Positions 15,702 through 23,639 of a stretch of DNA of 29,017 nucleotides are shown here, one piece after another. Under the pieces are notes generated by a model. The model worked only from the letters and a program-made list of their open reading frames with translations, searched no databases and was not told the origin of the DNA. Every line of letters begins with the position of its first letter. The first letter of the stretch is position 1. A program made the position numbers and the translations under genes. The stretch comes from Lachnospiraceae bacterium (GTDB lineage: Bacteria > Bacillota > Clostridia > Lachnospirales > Lachnospiraceae): positions 1 to 29,017 of the forward strand of contig JAJQID010000099.1 of NCBI GenBank assembly GCA_021199405.1, written 5' to 3'.

Positions 15702-18086
15702 ATGGAAAACGAAGAAAAAAACATGATAGAAACAGAAGAAGAAAATCTGGAAGAAAATCTGATCCGCCTCCCGATGGTGGCTCTCCGGGGTATGGTCGTG
15801 TTTCCGGAGATCAACCTGCACTTTGATGTGGTGCGGGAAAAGTCTGTTCAGGCGGTGGAGCAGGCCATGGATTCTCAGCAGAGATTGTTTGTGACCTGTC
15901 AGAAATATGTCAGCACCGAAGATCCGGGGAAGGATGATGTGGAAACCATCGGCACTATCGTGCGGATCCGCCAGATTTCCAAGCTGCCCAGCAAAACCCG
16001 GCGTGTGGTGGTACTGGGAACAGAACGGGCTGAGCTTGTCAGTGTGGACAGAGAGGACGGATATCTGTGTGCTGTGGTGCACCCAATGCCGGAGCCGGAT
16101 GAGGAGGGTCTGGAACGGCTGGATAAGGAAGCCCTTCGCCGTCAGCTGGAAATTGAGCTGGCGGAGTATCTGCAATATTATCCCAATGCGGGAAGCGGTC
16201 TGGTAGAATTTCTGGAAAAAAATCAGAAGCTGTCATGCTGCCTGGACTTTGCGGCGGCCACACTGCCTGTTCCTGTGCAGAAAAAGCAGCAGGTCCTGAA
16301 CTGCATCGATCTGCAGGAGCGGTATGATATGGTCTGCCAGATTCTGGCGGACGAGGCCTACATCGGCAAAGCCCGTGAGGAGCTGAACGCGAAGGTGAAG
16401 GAGCGGGTGGATAAGCAGCAGAAGGAATATATGCTCAGGGAGCAGCTGCGCACCATCAGAGAGGAGCTGGGCGAGGATCCGGCCGGCTCGGACGCGGATC
16501 AGTTTGAGACTAAGGTAGAGCAGCTGCAGGCTTCCGATGAGGTGAAGGAAAAGATTTACAAGGAAATCAAGCGCCTGCGCAGTGTGGCCGGCAACAGCTC
16601 CGAGGCCAGTGTGGAGCGCAATTATATCGAGATGCTTCTGGAGATGCCCTGGGATAAGATGAGCGAGGACTGTCTGGACATTCACCGGGCGGAGGAGATT
16701 CTGGAGAGGGATCACTACGGTCTGGAGAAGGTGAAGGAGCGCATCCTGGAATTTCTGGCGGTGCGGGCCTATCATCCGGAAAGTCACAGCTCAATCCTGT
16801 GTCTGGCAGGACCTCCCGGCACCGGCAAAACCTCCATTGCCCGTTCTGTGGCGGAGGCGCTGCAGAAGGAATATGTGCGTATCAGCCTGGGCGGCATCCG
16901 GGATGAGGCGGAGATCCGGGGCCACAGAAAGACCTACATCGGGGCCATGCCGGGTCGAATTGCCACGGCCATCCGACAAGCGGGGGTGAAGAATCCGGTG
17001 CTTCTTTTAGACGAGATTGACAAGGTCAGCCGGGATTATCGGGGAGACGCTTATTCCGCCCTGCTGGAGGTGCTTGACAGTGAGCAGAACCGGCAGTTTC
17101 GGGATCATTATCTGGAGCTTCCCATTGATTTAAGCGAGGTGCTGTTCATTGCCACGGCCAATGATACCTCCAATATTCCCAGTCCCCTGCTGGACAGGAT
17201 GGATGTGATTCAGATCACCGGCTACACGGCCAATGAGAAATTTCATATTGCCAGGGAGCACCTGGTGCCGAAGCAGGCCCGGGACCATGGCATGGAGGAC
17301 GGCGGGGTGGAGATCACTGATGCCGCCATTCGCAGGCTGATCGCCGCTTATACGAGAGAGGCAGGCGTCAGAAATCTGGAGCGCTGTCTGGCAGATTTGT
17401 ACCGCAAGTCCGCCAGAAGGTTTGTCAGCGGTACGGCGCAGCCCGGCAGCTTGTGCATTGATGCTTCCGACCTGACAGAATATCTGGGCAAGGAAAAGTA
17501 TGATCAGGAGCATGCGGGTCAGAAGCCGGAAATCGGAATTGTCAGGGGTCTGGCGTGGACCAGCGTGGGCGGCGTTACTCTGGAAATTCAGGTTAACACC
17601 ATGCCGGGAAAGGGAGAACTGAGACTGACCGGGCAGATGGGAGAGGTAATGCAGGAATCCGCGCAGATCGCCTACAGCTATGTGCGAAGCATTGCGGCAG
17701 ATTTTGGCGTAGCGGAGGATTATTTTGAAAAGCATAATTTTCACATCCACATCCCGGAGGGAGCAGTACCCAAGGACGGTCCCAGCGCCGGCATCACCAT
17801 GGCCTCGGCTCTGGTCAGCGCCGTTTCCGGCATTCCCGCGGATCATCTGACTGCCATGACCGGCGAGATCAACCTCCGCGGCAGAGTATTGCCCATCGGC
17901 GGATTAAAGGAAAAGATGCTGGCGGCCAACATGGCTGGCATGAAGCAGGTATTGATTCCTCTGGAAAATAAAAAGGACCTGGAGGAAATGAATGAGGAGA
18001 TCACCGGGAATATGAAGATCGTCCCGGTCTCTGATATGAAGGAAGTGCTGGCGGCAGTGCTGGTACAAAACGGACATGTCCGCTAA
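15702..18086 (+). CDS. lon: Lon ATP-dependent serine protease
   Basis: Lon degrades misfolded and short-lived regulatory proteins in the cytoplasm. From ATG 15702 the protein has 794 residues, a usual length. It has an N-terminal substrate domain (about 20-220, beginning LPMVALRGMVVFPE), a coiled-coil stretch, the AAA+ module with Walker A GPPGTGKT (from 370) and Walker B LLLDEIDK, and the protease domain with the Ser-Lys dyad S695 (KDGPSAGITM) and K738 (GGLKEKMLAA). The frame is open back to 15639, directly after the clpX stop, but without a binding site. The start could also be ATG 15723; no candidate has a strong Shine-Dalgarno. An 8-bp palindrome overlaps the stop codon. Confidence 0.96.
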   Translation: MENEEKNMIETEEENLEENLIRLPMVALRGMVVFPEINLHFDVVREKSVQAVEQAMDSQQRLFVTCQKYVSTEDPGKDDVETIGTIVRIRQISKLPSKTRRVVVLGTERAELVSVDREDGYLCAVVHPMPEPDEEGLERLDKEALRRQLEIELAEYLQYYPNAGSGLVEFLEKNQKLSCCLDFAAATLPVPVQKKQQVLNCIDLQERYDMVCQILADEAYIGKAREELNAKVKERVDKQQKEYMLREQLRTIREELGEDPAGSDADQFETKVEQLQASDEVKEKIYKEIKRLRSVAGNSSEASVERNYIEMLLEMPWDKMSEDCLDIHRAEEILERDHYGLEKVKERILEFLAVRAYHPESHSSILCLAGPPGTGKTSIARSVAEALQKEYVRISLGGIRDEAEIRGHRKTYIGAMPGRIATAIRQAGVKNPVLLLDEIDKVSRDYRGDAYSALLEVLDSEQNRQFRDHYLELPIDLSEVLFIATANDTSNIPSPLLDRMDVIQITGYTANEKFHIAREHLVPKQARDHGMEDGGVEITDAAIRRLIAAYTREAGVRNLERCLADLYRKSARRFVSGTAQPGSLCIDASDLTEYLGKEKYDQEHAGQKPEIGIVRGLAWTSVGGVTLEIQVNTMPGKGELRLTGQMGEVMQESAQIAYSYVRSIAADFGVAEDYFEKHNFHIHIPEGAVPKDGPSAGITMASALVSAVSGIPADHLTAMTGEINLRGRVLPIGGLKEKMLAANMAGMKQVLIPLENKKDLEEMNEEITGNMKIVPVSDMKEVLAAVLVQNGHVR

Positions 18087-18095
18087 TGCGGACAT
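18076..18095 (+). repeat. Palindrome over the lon stop codon
   Basis: ATGTCCGC (18076-18083), TAAT and GCGGACAT (18088-18095) form a perfect 8-bp hairpin whose loop is the TAA stop. A second, overlapping palindrome CGGACATGTCCG is at 18071-18082. No U-run follows. Confidence 0.6.
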
Positions 18096-18190
18096 CACTA
18101 TACATAAAAGGACATTGCTGTCAGGAGTTGGTCACATTCCAGTGTATCGGAGGAGACTGATTCCGGGTATGCGATGAAGGGTCAGATCAG

Positions 18191-18907
18191 ATGGTTATCA
18201 AGGATGTACAGCTGGAAACGGTATGTGGTGTCACCAGTACCTTCCCTGACAATCAGTATATGGAAATCGCTTTTGCGGGAAAGAGCAACGTGGGAAAGTC
18301 CAGCCTGATCAACGGGCTGTTAAACCGGAAAAGTCTGGCCCGCACCAGCGCTCAGCCGGGAAAGACCCAGACGGTGAATTTTTATCATGTGAAATGTTAT
18401 CATGAGAGGTCTGCTGAGGGGTCAGGAGCGGTTCTGGACAGTATTGAAGAGAAATCAGGCGCGGAGCGGGAGCGGAAGCAGGCGCCGGAAAAGGTCCCGG
18501 GTGAGCTTTATTTTGTGGATCTTCCGGGCTACGGCTATGCCAGCGCCGGGGAGGAGATCCGGGCGCAGTGGGGAGAGATGATTGAAAAATATCTGCACAC
18601 CTCCCGGATGCTGGCCTCGGTTTTTCTGCTGGTGGACATCCGGCATGAGCCCTCCGCCAACGACCGGCTGATGTATTCCTGGATCTGCAATCAGGGTTTT
18701 TCGCCAGTGATTATCGCCACCAAGGCGGACAAAATCAAGCGCAGTCAGCTGGAGAAGCACAAAAAACTTCTGCGGACAGGCCTGCAGCTGAAAAAGGGAA
18801 CAGAGATTTTTCCCTATTCCGCCCTGACAAAAGAGGGCAGAGATGAGATCTACGCATACATTGACCGGCTGGCGCAGGAGATCAGTGACAGATCCGTTCC
18901 AACATAA
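18191..18907 (+). CDS. engB: Ribosome-assembly GTPase EngB (YsxC/YihA) with an insertion
   Basis: EngB is a small GTPase needed for large ribosomal subunit assembly. Visible are G1 GKSNVGKS (30-37), G2 within TSAQPGKTQTVNFY, G3 DLPGYGYA (110-117) and G4 TKADK. At 238 residues it is about 35-40 longer than usual. The extra length is an Arg/Glu/Ser-rich insertion at about 71-103 (between YHVKCY and GELYFVD), exactly between G2 and G3. GAAGGG precedes the ATG by about ten bases. It follows lon by 104 bases, the same neighbourhood as in many Firmicutes (lon-ysxC). Confidence 0.94.
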   Translation: MVIKDVQLETVCGVTSTFPDNQYMEIAFAGKSNVGKSSLINGLLNRKSLARTSAQPGKTQTVNFYHVKCYHERSAEGSGAVLDSIEEKSGAERERKQAPEKVPGELYFVDLPGYGYASAGEEIRAQWGEMIEKYLHTSRMLASVFLLVDIRHEPSANDRLMYSWICNQGFSPVIIATKADKIKRSQLEKHKKLLRTGLQLKKGTEIFPYSALTKEGRDEIYAYIDRLAQEISDRSVPT

Positions 18908-18932
18908 GGAACTGCCGCCGAAAGGAGTTTAA

Positions 18933-20114
18933 GTGAACAATAAGAAACACACCAATCTGAAAATCGCTTTGAATCTGCTCTGTCCGCTGGCAGTTTTGCT
19001 GCTGGCGCTCTGGCTGGTTCCGCGGATCCTTGTGTTTTTCATGCCCTTTGTGGTGGCGGGGATTATCGCCTGGATTGTGACCCCGCTTGTTAATTTGATG
19101 GAAAAGCATCTTCGACTGAAGCGGAAGGCAAGCATGGTCGTGGTGATCGTGCTGGTCATCATGCTGGTGGTGCTGATCCTGTACGGTTTGTGCAGTCTGT
19201 TGGTCAATATGCTGGGCAGCTTCTTAAATGATCTGCCGGAGCTGTGGAACGGCCTTCTTGAGGATTCCAGCAGTCTGGAGGATATTCTGCAGCAGCTTTT
19301 GTTCTTCCTGCCCGAGGAACAGACCTCCTCCATTTTGAATTTCCTGTCCAACAGCACAGATACGGTGGGGGATGCACTGAACAGTCTGAGCAGCTTCCTT
19401 CTGGATAGGGCGGCAGGAATTGCGGCCTCCGCGGCCGGACAGCTGGGAAATGTGTTTATCAGTGTCATTATGTGTCTGATTGTGGTCTTTTTCTTTGTGC
19501 TTGACCGGGATTCCCTGGGAAAGCTGATGGCCAGACTTCCGGAGAATCTGAGACACAATATAGAGGTGATCCGGAACAGCATTTCCCATTCTATCGGAGG
19601 ATATTTCAAAGCGCAGGTTCAGATTGAGGTCTGGATCTATCTGCTTCTGACGGTCTGCCTGGGACTTCTGAGAGTCAGGTATTTTCCCCTGGCAGCGCTG
19701 GGAATCGCCATTCTGGACATGCTTCCGGTGTTTGGCACCACCATCATTCTGGCTCCCTGGGCGGTCATCTGTCTGCTCAACGGTCAGGTGTTCAAGGCGC
19801 TGGGACTGATTGCCCTGACGGCGGGAGCCCAGCTGGTGCGTCAGATGATTCAGCCCAAATATGTGGGAGAATCTCTGGGGATGCCTCCCATTCCCACCCT
19901 GTTTTTGCTGTATGCCGGCTATCGTCTGGGAGGAGTGACCGGCATGATTGTGTCAGTGCCGCTGGGAATTCTGGCAGTGGCATTGTATAAGGAAGGGCTG
20001 CTGAAGGGCGTGGAGGATTCTCTTGCCCTGCTGTCGGGGCGTTTCCGGGCTTTCCGGCAGTATGACGAGGAAGAAAAGGAAGAGATTCAAAAGTATAAAG
20101 GAGACTCCCTGTGA
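18933..20114 (+). CDS. AI-2E family membrane transporter (PerM/YtvI type)
   Basis: This is a 393-residue polytopic membrane protein with about eight hydrophobic segments. The first pair (about 12-53) is followed by PLVNLMEKHLRLKRK. A long soluble segment covers about 90-160, and the conserved C-terminal block is FPLAALGIAILDMLPVFGTTIILAPWA and QLVRQMIQPKYVGESLGMPP. Relatives include E. coli TqsA and the Bacillus sporulation protein YtvI, so the exact role (signal export, Na+/H+ exchange or sporulation) is open. The start is GTG 18933 with AAAGGAG five bases upstream. Its stop overlaps the start of the next gene by four bases, so the two are translationally coupled. Confidence 0.9.
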   Translation: MNNKKHTNLKIALNLLCPLAVLLLALWLVPRILVFFMPFVVAGIIAWIVTPLVNLMEKHLRLKRKASMVVVIVLVIMLVVLILYGLCSLLVNMLGSFLNDLPELWNGLLEDSSSLEDILQQLLFFLPEEQTSSILNFLSNSTDTVGDALNSLSSFLLDRAAGIAASAAGQLGNVFISVIMCLIVVFFFVLDRDSLGKLMARLPENLRHNIEVIRNSISHSIGGYFKAQVQIEVWIYLLLTVCLGLLRVRYFPLAALGIAILDMLPVFGTTIILAPWAVICLLNGQVFKALGLIALTAGAQLVRQMIQPKYVGESLGMPPIPTLFLLYAGYRLGGVTGMIVSVPLGILAVALYKEGLLKGVEDSLALLSGRFRAFRQYDEEEKEEIQKYKGDSL

Positions 20115-21874
20115 AGAATTATATTTTATTTGACCTGGACGGTACATTGACGGATCCGAAGGTGGGCATCTGCACCAGCGCCCAGTACGCGCTGGAGGAT
20201 CAGGGAATCGTGGTGGAAAATATCGATGATCTGACCGCCTTTATCGGACCGCCCCTGCAGTACAGCTTTCAGAAATTCTACGGGATGGATGAGGAGCAGA
20301 CCGCCAGAGCCGTGGCTAAATTCAGGGAACGTATGCATTCGGTGGGGAAGTTTGAAAATGAGGTTTATCCGGGAATCCCTGAAATGCTTCAGAAGCTGAA
20401 GGCTCAGGGCTTTCATCTGGCGGTGGCCAGCTCCAAGACCGAGGATATGGTAAAGGAAATCCTTGAACATTTTGGAATTGACCGGTATTTTGAGGCGATT
20501 GTGGGTTCTGATCCGAAGGCCATGGATTCCTCCAAGGAGGATGTGATCAATGACGCATTGAACCGTCTTTTTCATTACCGGATGATCAAAAAGGCTTCTG
20601 TCATTATGGTGGGAGACCGCTGCTTTGATGTGGATGCGGCGAAGGAGGTGGGTCTCGCCTCGGCAGCGGTGAGCTACGGCTACGCACCCGAGGGAGAGCT
20701 GGAGAAGTCACAGCCGGACTATATTGTGTCCTCTGTGGAGGAGCTGGAGAAGCTGCTTTTATCCAGGGAGCTGCAGGGCGAGGATTTTGTGGTGAAGGAG
20801 GCGGCACCGGAGGATGACGCCCGCATTGCCGGGGCGGAAAAAACGGCAGGAGCTGTCGATGCTGAGGCTGCCGCGGCAAAAGCTTCTTCTGATCGTCGGA
20901 TGGATCCCAGATATTTCAGCACGGATGACAGGAAAACCGGGGAGCAGCAGTCTGACTCCGGAAAGACACAGAATTCCAAAGAGGCTAAAGCAGCCGCGGG
21001 GCAGTCCGGCGACTGGAAGGCCGATGCGAAAAAGCAGAGATCAAAAAGCTTTCAGGTGGTCTGGGCTTTTCTTTATCCATTCCTTCTGTTTTATGTGATG
21101 GGAGAGCTGGCGCGGCAGCTTCTGGGCTATGCGGTACTGTTCATCAGCCGGGCAAACGACGCCCTGTTCGACTACATATTTATATTGGAAGATTCCGATG
21201 AGGAAAAGCTGGCCTTTTCCGGCAACGGCAGCGCTATTGTCCAGATTCTGGCGCTGATCGTGGTCTTTTTTATCCTGTATTATATGGCGGATGGCGCTAA
21301 ATGCATGTCTGCGGCAAAGGAAAACTATGGTCAGAGCCCGAAGCAAAAGCGCTTTGTATGGGTTGTGACCACGCTTCTTCTGGCGCTGGGAATCAATATG
21401 TTTTTCATTGGGACCGGTTTCCTGACCGTCAGCAGCAGCTATCAGGAGGCGGCAGCCAACCTGTACGCCGTGGGGATTCCGCTGGGCATCCTTCTCTATG
21501 GATTTTTCAGCTCCACCGTGGAGGAATTTCTCTTCCGGGGCATTATCCTGGTGCAGATGGAGCGCTTCATGAAGCCCAATACGGCGCTGCTTTTATCCGC
21601 CCTGCTCTTTGGCGTCTATCATGGAAATCTGGTACAGGGAATCTATGCTTTTGCTGTCGGCGTGGTGCTTGGCATGGCCTATCGGGACAGCGGAAGCTTT
21701 GTGCTGATTGCGGCGATTCACGGTCTGGTCAATGTGATTGTGTTCCTGATGAGCAATCTGGGCCTGTTCCCCATGGGAACTGCGGGGATTGCCTCCGGTG
21801 CGGTGCTGATCGCCATGGGGCTGATGTGTCTGGATATGGTGAGAAAGAAGGAGCGCTGCTCGCGGGTATCCTGA
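20111..21874 (+). CDS. HAD phosphatase fused to a CPBP intramembrane protease
   Basis: This is a 587-residue two-domain fusion. Residues 1 to about 215 are a HAD hydrolase of the phosphoglycolate phosphatase kind: DLDGT with Asp8 and Asp10, the cap from about 20, ASSK near 115, and GDRCFDVDAAKEVG. Residues about 220-315 are a low-complexity linker rich in Ala, Glu, Lys and Ser. The rest is membrane-embedded with about seven or eight hydrophobic segments and the CPBP (CAAX-protease/bacteriocin-processing) motifs: E471-E472..R476 in VEEFLFRG, F500..H504 in FGVYHGN and H537..N541 in IHGLVNV. The start is GTG with GGAG seven bases upstream, overlapping the permease gene before it. The two halves are usually separate proteins. 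The frame is open throughout, with no sign of an artificial join. Confidence 0.88.
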   Translation: MKNYILFDLDGTLTDPKVGICTSAQYALEDQGIVVENIDDLTAFIGPPLQYSFQKFYGMDEEQTARAVAKFRERMHSVGKFENEVYPGIPEMLQKLKAQGFHLAVASSKTEDMVKEILEHFGIDRYFEAIVGSDPKAMDSSKEDVINDALNRLFHYRMIKKASVIMVGDRCFDVDAAKEVGLASAAVSYGYAPEGELEKSQPDYIVSSVEELEKLLLSRELQGEDFVVKEAAPEDDARIAGAEKTAGAVDAEAAAAKASSDRRMDPRYFSTDDRKTGEQQSDSGKTQNSKEAKAAAGQSGDWKADAKKQRSKSFQVVWAFLYPFLLFYVMGELARQLLGYAVLFISRANDALFDYIFILEDSDEEKLAFSGNGSAIVQILALIVVFFILYYMADGAKCMSAAKENYGQSPKQKRFVWVVTTLLLALGINMFFIGTGFLTVSSSYQEAAANLYAVGIPLGILLYGFFSSTVEEFLFRGIILVQMERFMKPNTALLLSALLFGVYHGNLVQGIYAFAVGVVLGMAYRDSGSFVLIAAIHGLVNVIVFLMSNLGLFPMGTAGIASGAVLIAMGLMCLDMVRKKERCSRVS

Positions 21875-21893
21875 GAAATCACGAATGAAAATC

Positions 21894-21922
21894 TTGCAAG
21901 CGTCGTTTCTCTGTAGTATTAT
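21894..21922 (+). promoter_or_regulatory. Promoter upstream of the structured RNA and thiN
   Basis: TTGCAA (21894-21899), a 17-base spacer and TATTAT (21917-21922) give a good sigma-A promoter. Transcription would begin near 21929, some 250 bases ahead of the thiN start, leaving a long structured leader. Confidence 0.7.
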
Positions 21923-21928
21923 TCATAT

Positions 21929-22150
21929 AAAAGTGTTCTCAATAGACAATCAGATGGGCAAATTTATTTGCACAAATGATTGGATATTAGAGAACCTGGT
22001 CTGTATGAGCAAGTAGCCATTTCCCAGAGGAAAATGAGCTGCAAAGCATGCCCTACGGGTAGAATTGCGAATTCAGCCAGCGATTGCGGAAGCTCGAAGA
22101 GCGGAGCAATCGACTTTTATGCAGTCCATTTTTCAGACAGATATTTTAAA
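21929..22150 (+). ncRNA. Structured RNA / leader upstream of thiN, class not identified
   Basis: This 300-base gap folds densely. Helix A is a long imperfect hairpin (21936-21994): TTCTC-AATA, CAATCA and GCAAA pair with TTTGC, TGATTG and TATT-A-GAGAA. A multibranched unit is closed by TCTGTATGA (22000-22008) with TCAGACAGA (22133-22141), 8 of 9 pairs. Inside are four hairpins: GTAGC-CATTTCC-CAGA-GGAAAATG-A-GCTGC (22013-22042), GCCC-TAC-GGGT (22050-22060), GAATT-GCG-AATTC (22062-22074), and CGATTGC...GCAATCG (22081-22112) with an inner GCTC-GAA-GAGC. No U-run terminator precedes thiN. TCCATT (22125-22130) could pair with AATGGG (22163-22168), covering the thiN ribosome binding site. It may be a riboswitch-like leader or a stand-alone RNA; raiA-type clostridial RNA is one candidate, but I cannot match the consensus from memory. 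Confidence 0.7.
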
Positions 22151-22177
22151 CGACATTACAGGAATGGGGGAAAATAC

Positions 22178-22834
22178 ATGAGAGACGGATCCTGCTTCAT
22201 TATCGGCGCCGGAGACCTGACGGTGGGGAGCATTCCCTGTCATGAGGATACGGATTATGTCATCGCGGCGGATGGAGGCCTGATGTACTGTGGAATACTG
22301 GGAATAGAGCCCAATCTGGTAGTCGGGGATTTCGATTCACTGGATGAGGAGCTGAACAGCACAGTGGAGGAGCTGGAGCGGACAGCGCCGGAGAAGATCA
22401 AGAGGCTTCCGGTGGAAAAGGACGACACAGATATGGCGGCGGCAATCAAAGAGGGGTTGGCGCTGGGATACCGGCGCTTTTATATGTACGGCGCCTGCGG
22501 CGGCAGACTGGAGCACACACTGGCCAATATTCAGCTGATGAAATATCTGAAAAACCGGGGCGCGGAGGGCTTTCTCTGCGATGGAAACGGCATGAGCCTT
22601 CTGGTGCAGGACGAGGAAATTGCCTTAAAGGAAACGTTGGAGGGCTATATCAATATTTTCTGCATGGGAGACAGCGCTCAGGGAGTTACTCTGAAAAATT
22701 TAAAATATGAGCTGGAGGATGTCGATCTGAGCGATGATTTTCCACTGGGAATCAGCAATGAGTTTATTGGAAAATCGGCCAGCATTTCTGTAAAACAGGG
22801 CACGCTTCTGGTGATGATCGACTGGGTGGAGTGA
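22178..22834 (+). CDS. thiN: Thiamine pyrophosphokinase (thiamine diphosphokinase)
   Basis: ThiN transfers pyrophosphate from ATP to thiamine to make the cofactor thiamine diphosphate. The 218 residues show IAADGGLMYC (about 29-38), the hallmark LVVGDFDSL (47-55), PVEKDDTDMAAAI near 80-90, and GACGGRLEHTLANI. The start is ATG 22178 with GGGGGAAAA upstream. The frame is open back to 21980, but that part lies in the structured RNA and is foreign to the family. A HAD phosphatase gene follows 30 bases after the stop, in the same direction. Confidence 0.93.
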   Translation: MRDGSCFIIGAGDLTVGSIPCHEDTDYVIAADGGLMYCGILGIEPNLVVGDFDSLDEELNSTVEELERTAPEKIKRLPVEKDDTDMAAAIKEGLALGYRRFYMYGACGGRLEHTLANIQLMKYLKNRGAEGFLCDGNGMSLLVQDEEIALKETLEGYINIFCMGDSAQGVTLKNLKYELEDVDLSDDFPLGISNEFIGKSASISVKQGTLLVMIDWVE

Positions 22835-22864
22835 ATCAGCACAGAATAAAAAACGGGGGAATCT

Positions 22865-23488
22865 ATGATACGAAATATCATCTTTGATATGGGTCAGGTG
22901 CTGATTTATTTTCGCCCGGAAAGCTTTATGAGCCGTTATTTCCTTTCAGAGGAGGAAAAGAAGCTGCTGGAAAGGGAGGTCTTTCACAGCAGGGAATGGC
23001 CCCTTCTGGACTGGGGAGTGCTGACGGAAGAGCAGGCTCTTGAGAGAATTTGCCCAAGACTGCCGCAGGCTCTGCATCCGGTCGCCCGCAGACTGGTGGA
23101 AATGTGGGACCGTCCCATTGAACCGGTGGAGGGAATGGCGGAGCTGATTAAGGAGCTGAAGGAGGTCGGATATGGAATTTACCTTCTCAGCAATGCCAGC
23201 CTTCGCCACCCGGATTACTGGAAACGGGTGCCGGGAAGCGAATATTTTGACGGGCTGGTGGTATCCGCCTTTGAGAAAAAGATAAAACCCAATCCGGATA
23301 TTTACGAATGTCTGCTGGAACGGTTTGGCCTGGCGGCAGAGGAGTGTTTTTTCATTGATGATCAGCCTGTCAATGTGGCGGGAGCCTTTGTGAGCGGGAT
23401 GGACGGCGTCGTTTTTCGCGGCGCGACTGATTTGAGAATAGAGCTGCAAAAAAGAGGCGTGTGTCTGCGGGAGGGCTCCGGAGAATGA
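22865..23488 (+). CDS. HAD superfamily phosphatase, subfamily IA
   Basis: This 207-residue cytoplasmic HAD hydrolase is similar in layout to YihX, a sugar-phosphate phosphatase. Motif I is FDMGQVL with nucleophile Asp8. The second Asp is replaced by Gly, as is usual in this subgroup (DxGxV). Motif II is LLSNAS, motif III the Lys in KKIKPNPDIY, and motif IV CFFIDDQPVN. The helical cap (about 18-85) is small. GGGGGAATCT precedes the ATG. It is co-directional with thiN at 30 bases, so probably co-transcribed. The substrate is unknown. Confidence 0.9.
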   Translation: MIRNIIFDMGQVLIYFRPESFMSRYFLSEEEKKLLEREVFHSREWPLLDWGVLTEEQALERICPRLPQALHPVARRLVEMWDRPIEPVEGMAELIKELKEVGYGIYLLSNASLRHPDYWKRVPGSEYFDGLVVSAFEKKIKPNPDIYECLLERFGLAAEECFFIDDQPVNVAGAFVSGMDGVVFRGATDLRIELQKRGVCLREGSGE

Positions 23489-23554
23489 AATCCGGATGGA
23501 TAAATCAAAGTGTAAGAGCTGAAAGAATGAGCCGGAAGGATGAAAACAAGATTC

Positions 23555-23583
23555 TTGCATATCCTGAGGAATGAGAGTATAAT
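23555..23583 (+). promoter_or_regulatory. Promoter of gpmI
   Basis: TTGCAT (23555-23560), a 17-base spacer and a perfect TATAAT (23578-23583) lie 57 bases upstream of the gpmI ATG. Confidence 0.8.
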
Positions 23584-23639
23584 AAATCTGATTAAGCAAT
23601 TGACGAAAAAGAAGATGACATAGAAGAAGGAGATACAAA

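Noticed and set aside
21985..22020. Possible TPP riboswitch ahead of thiN (GAACCTGGTCTG resembles a TPP-aptamer segment)
   Set aside because: The CTGAGA core, the paired ACCC element and the TAATGCCAGCG arm are absent, and the local pairing does not give the two-armed TPP fold.
21929..22150. 6S RNA
   Set aside because: 6S RNA is one long rod with a central bubble; this sequence folds as a multibranched unit plus a separate hairpin.
21980..22177. N-terminal extension of ThiN from the upstream ATG
   Set aside because: It has no ribosome binding site, an unusual residue make-up and lies within the structured RNA; ATG 22178 has a good site and starts at the family's normal beginning.
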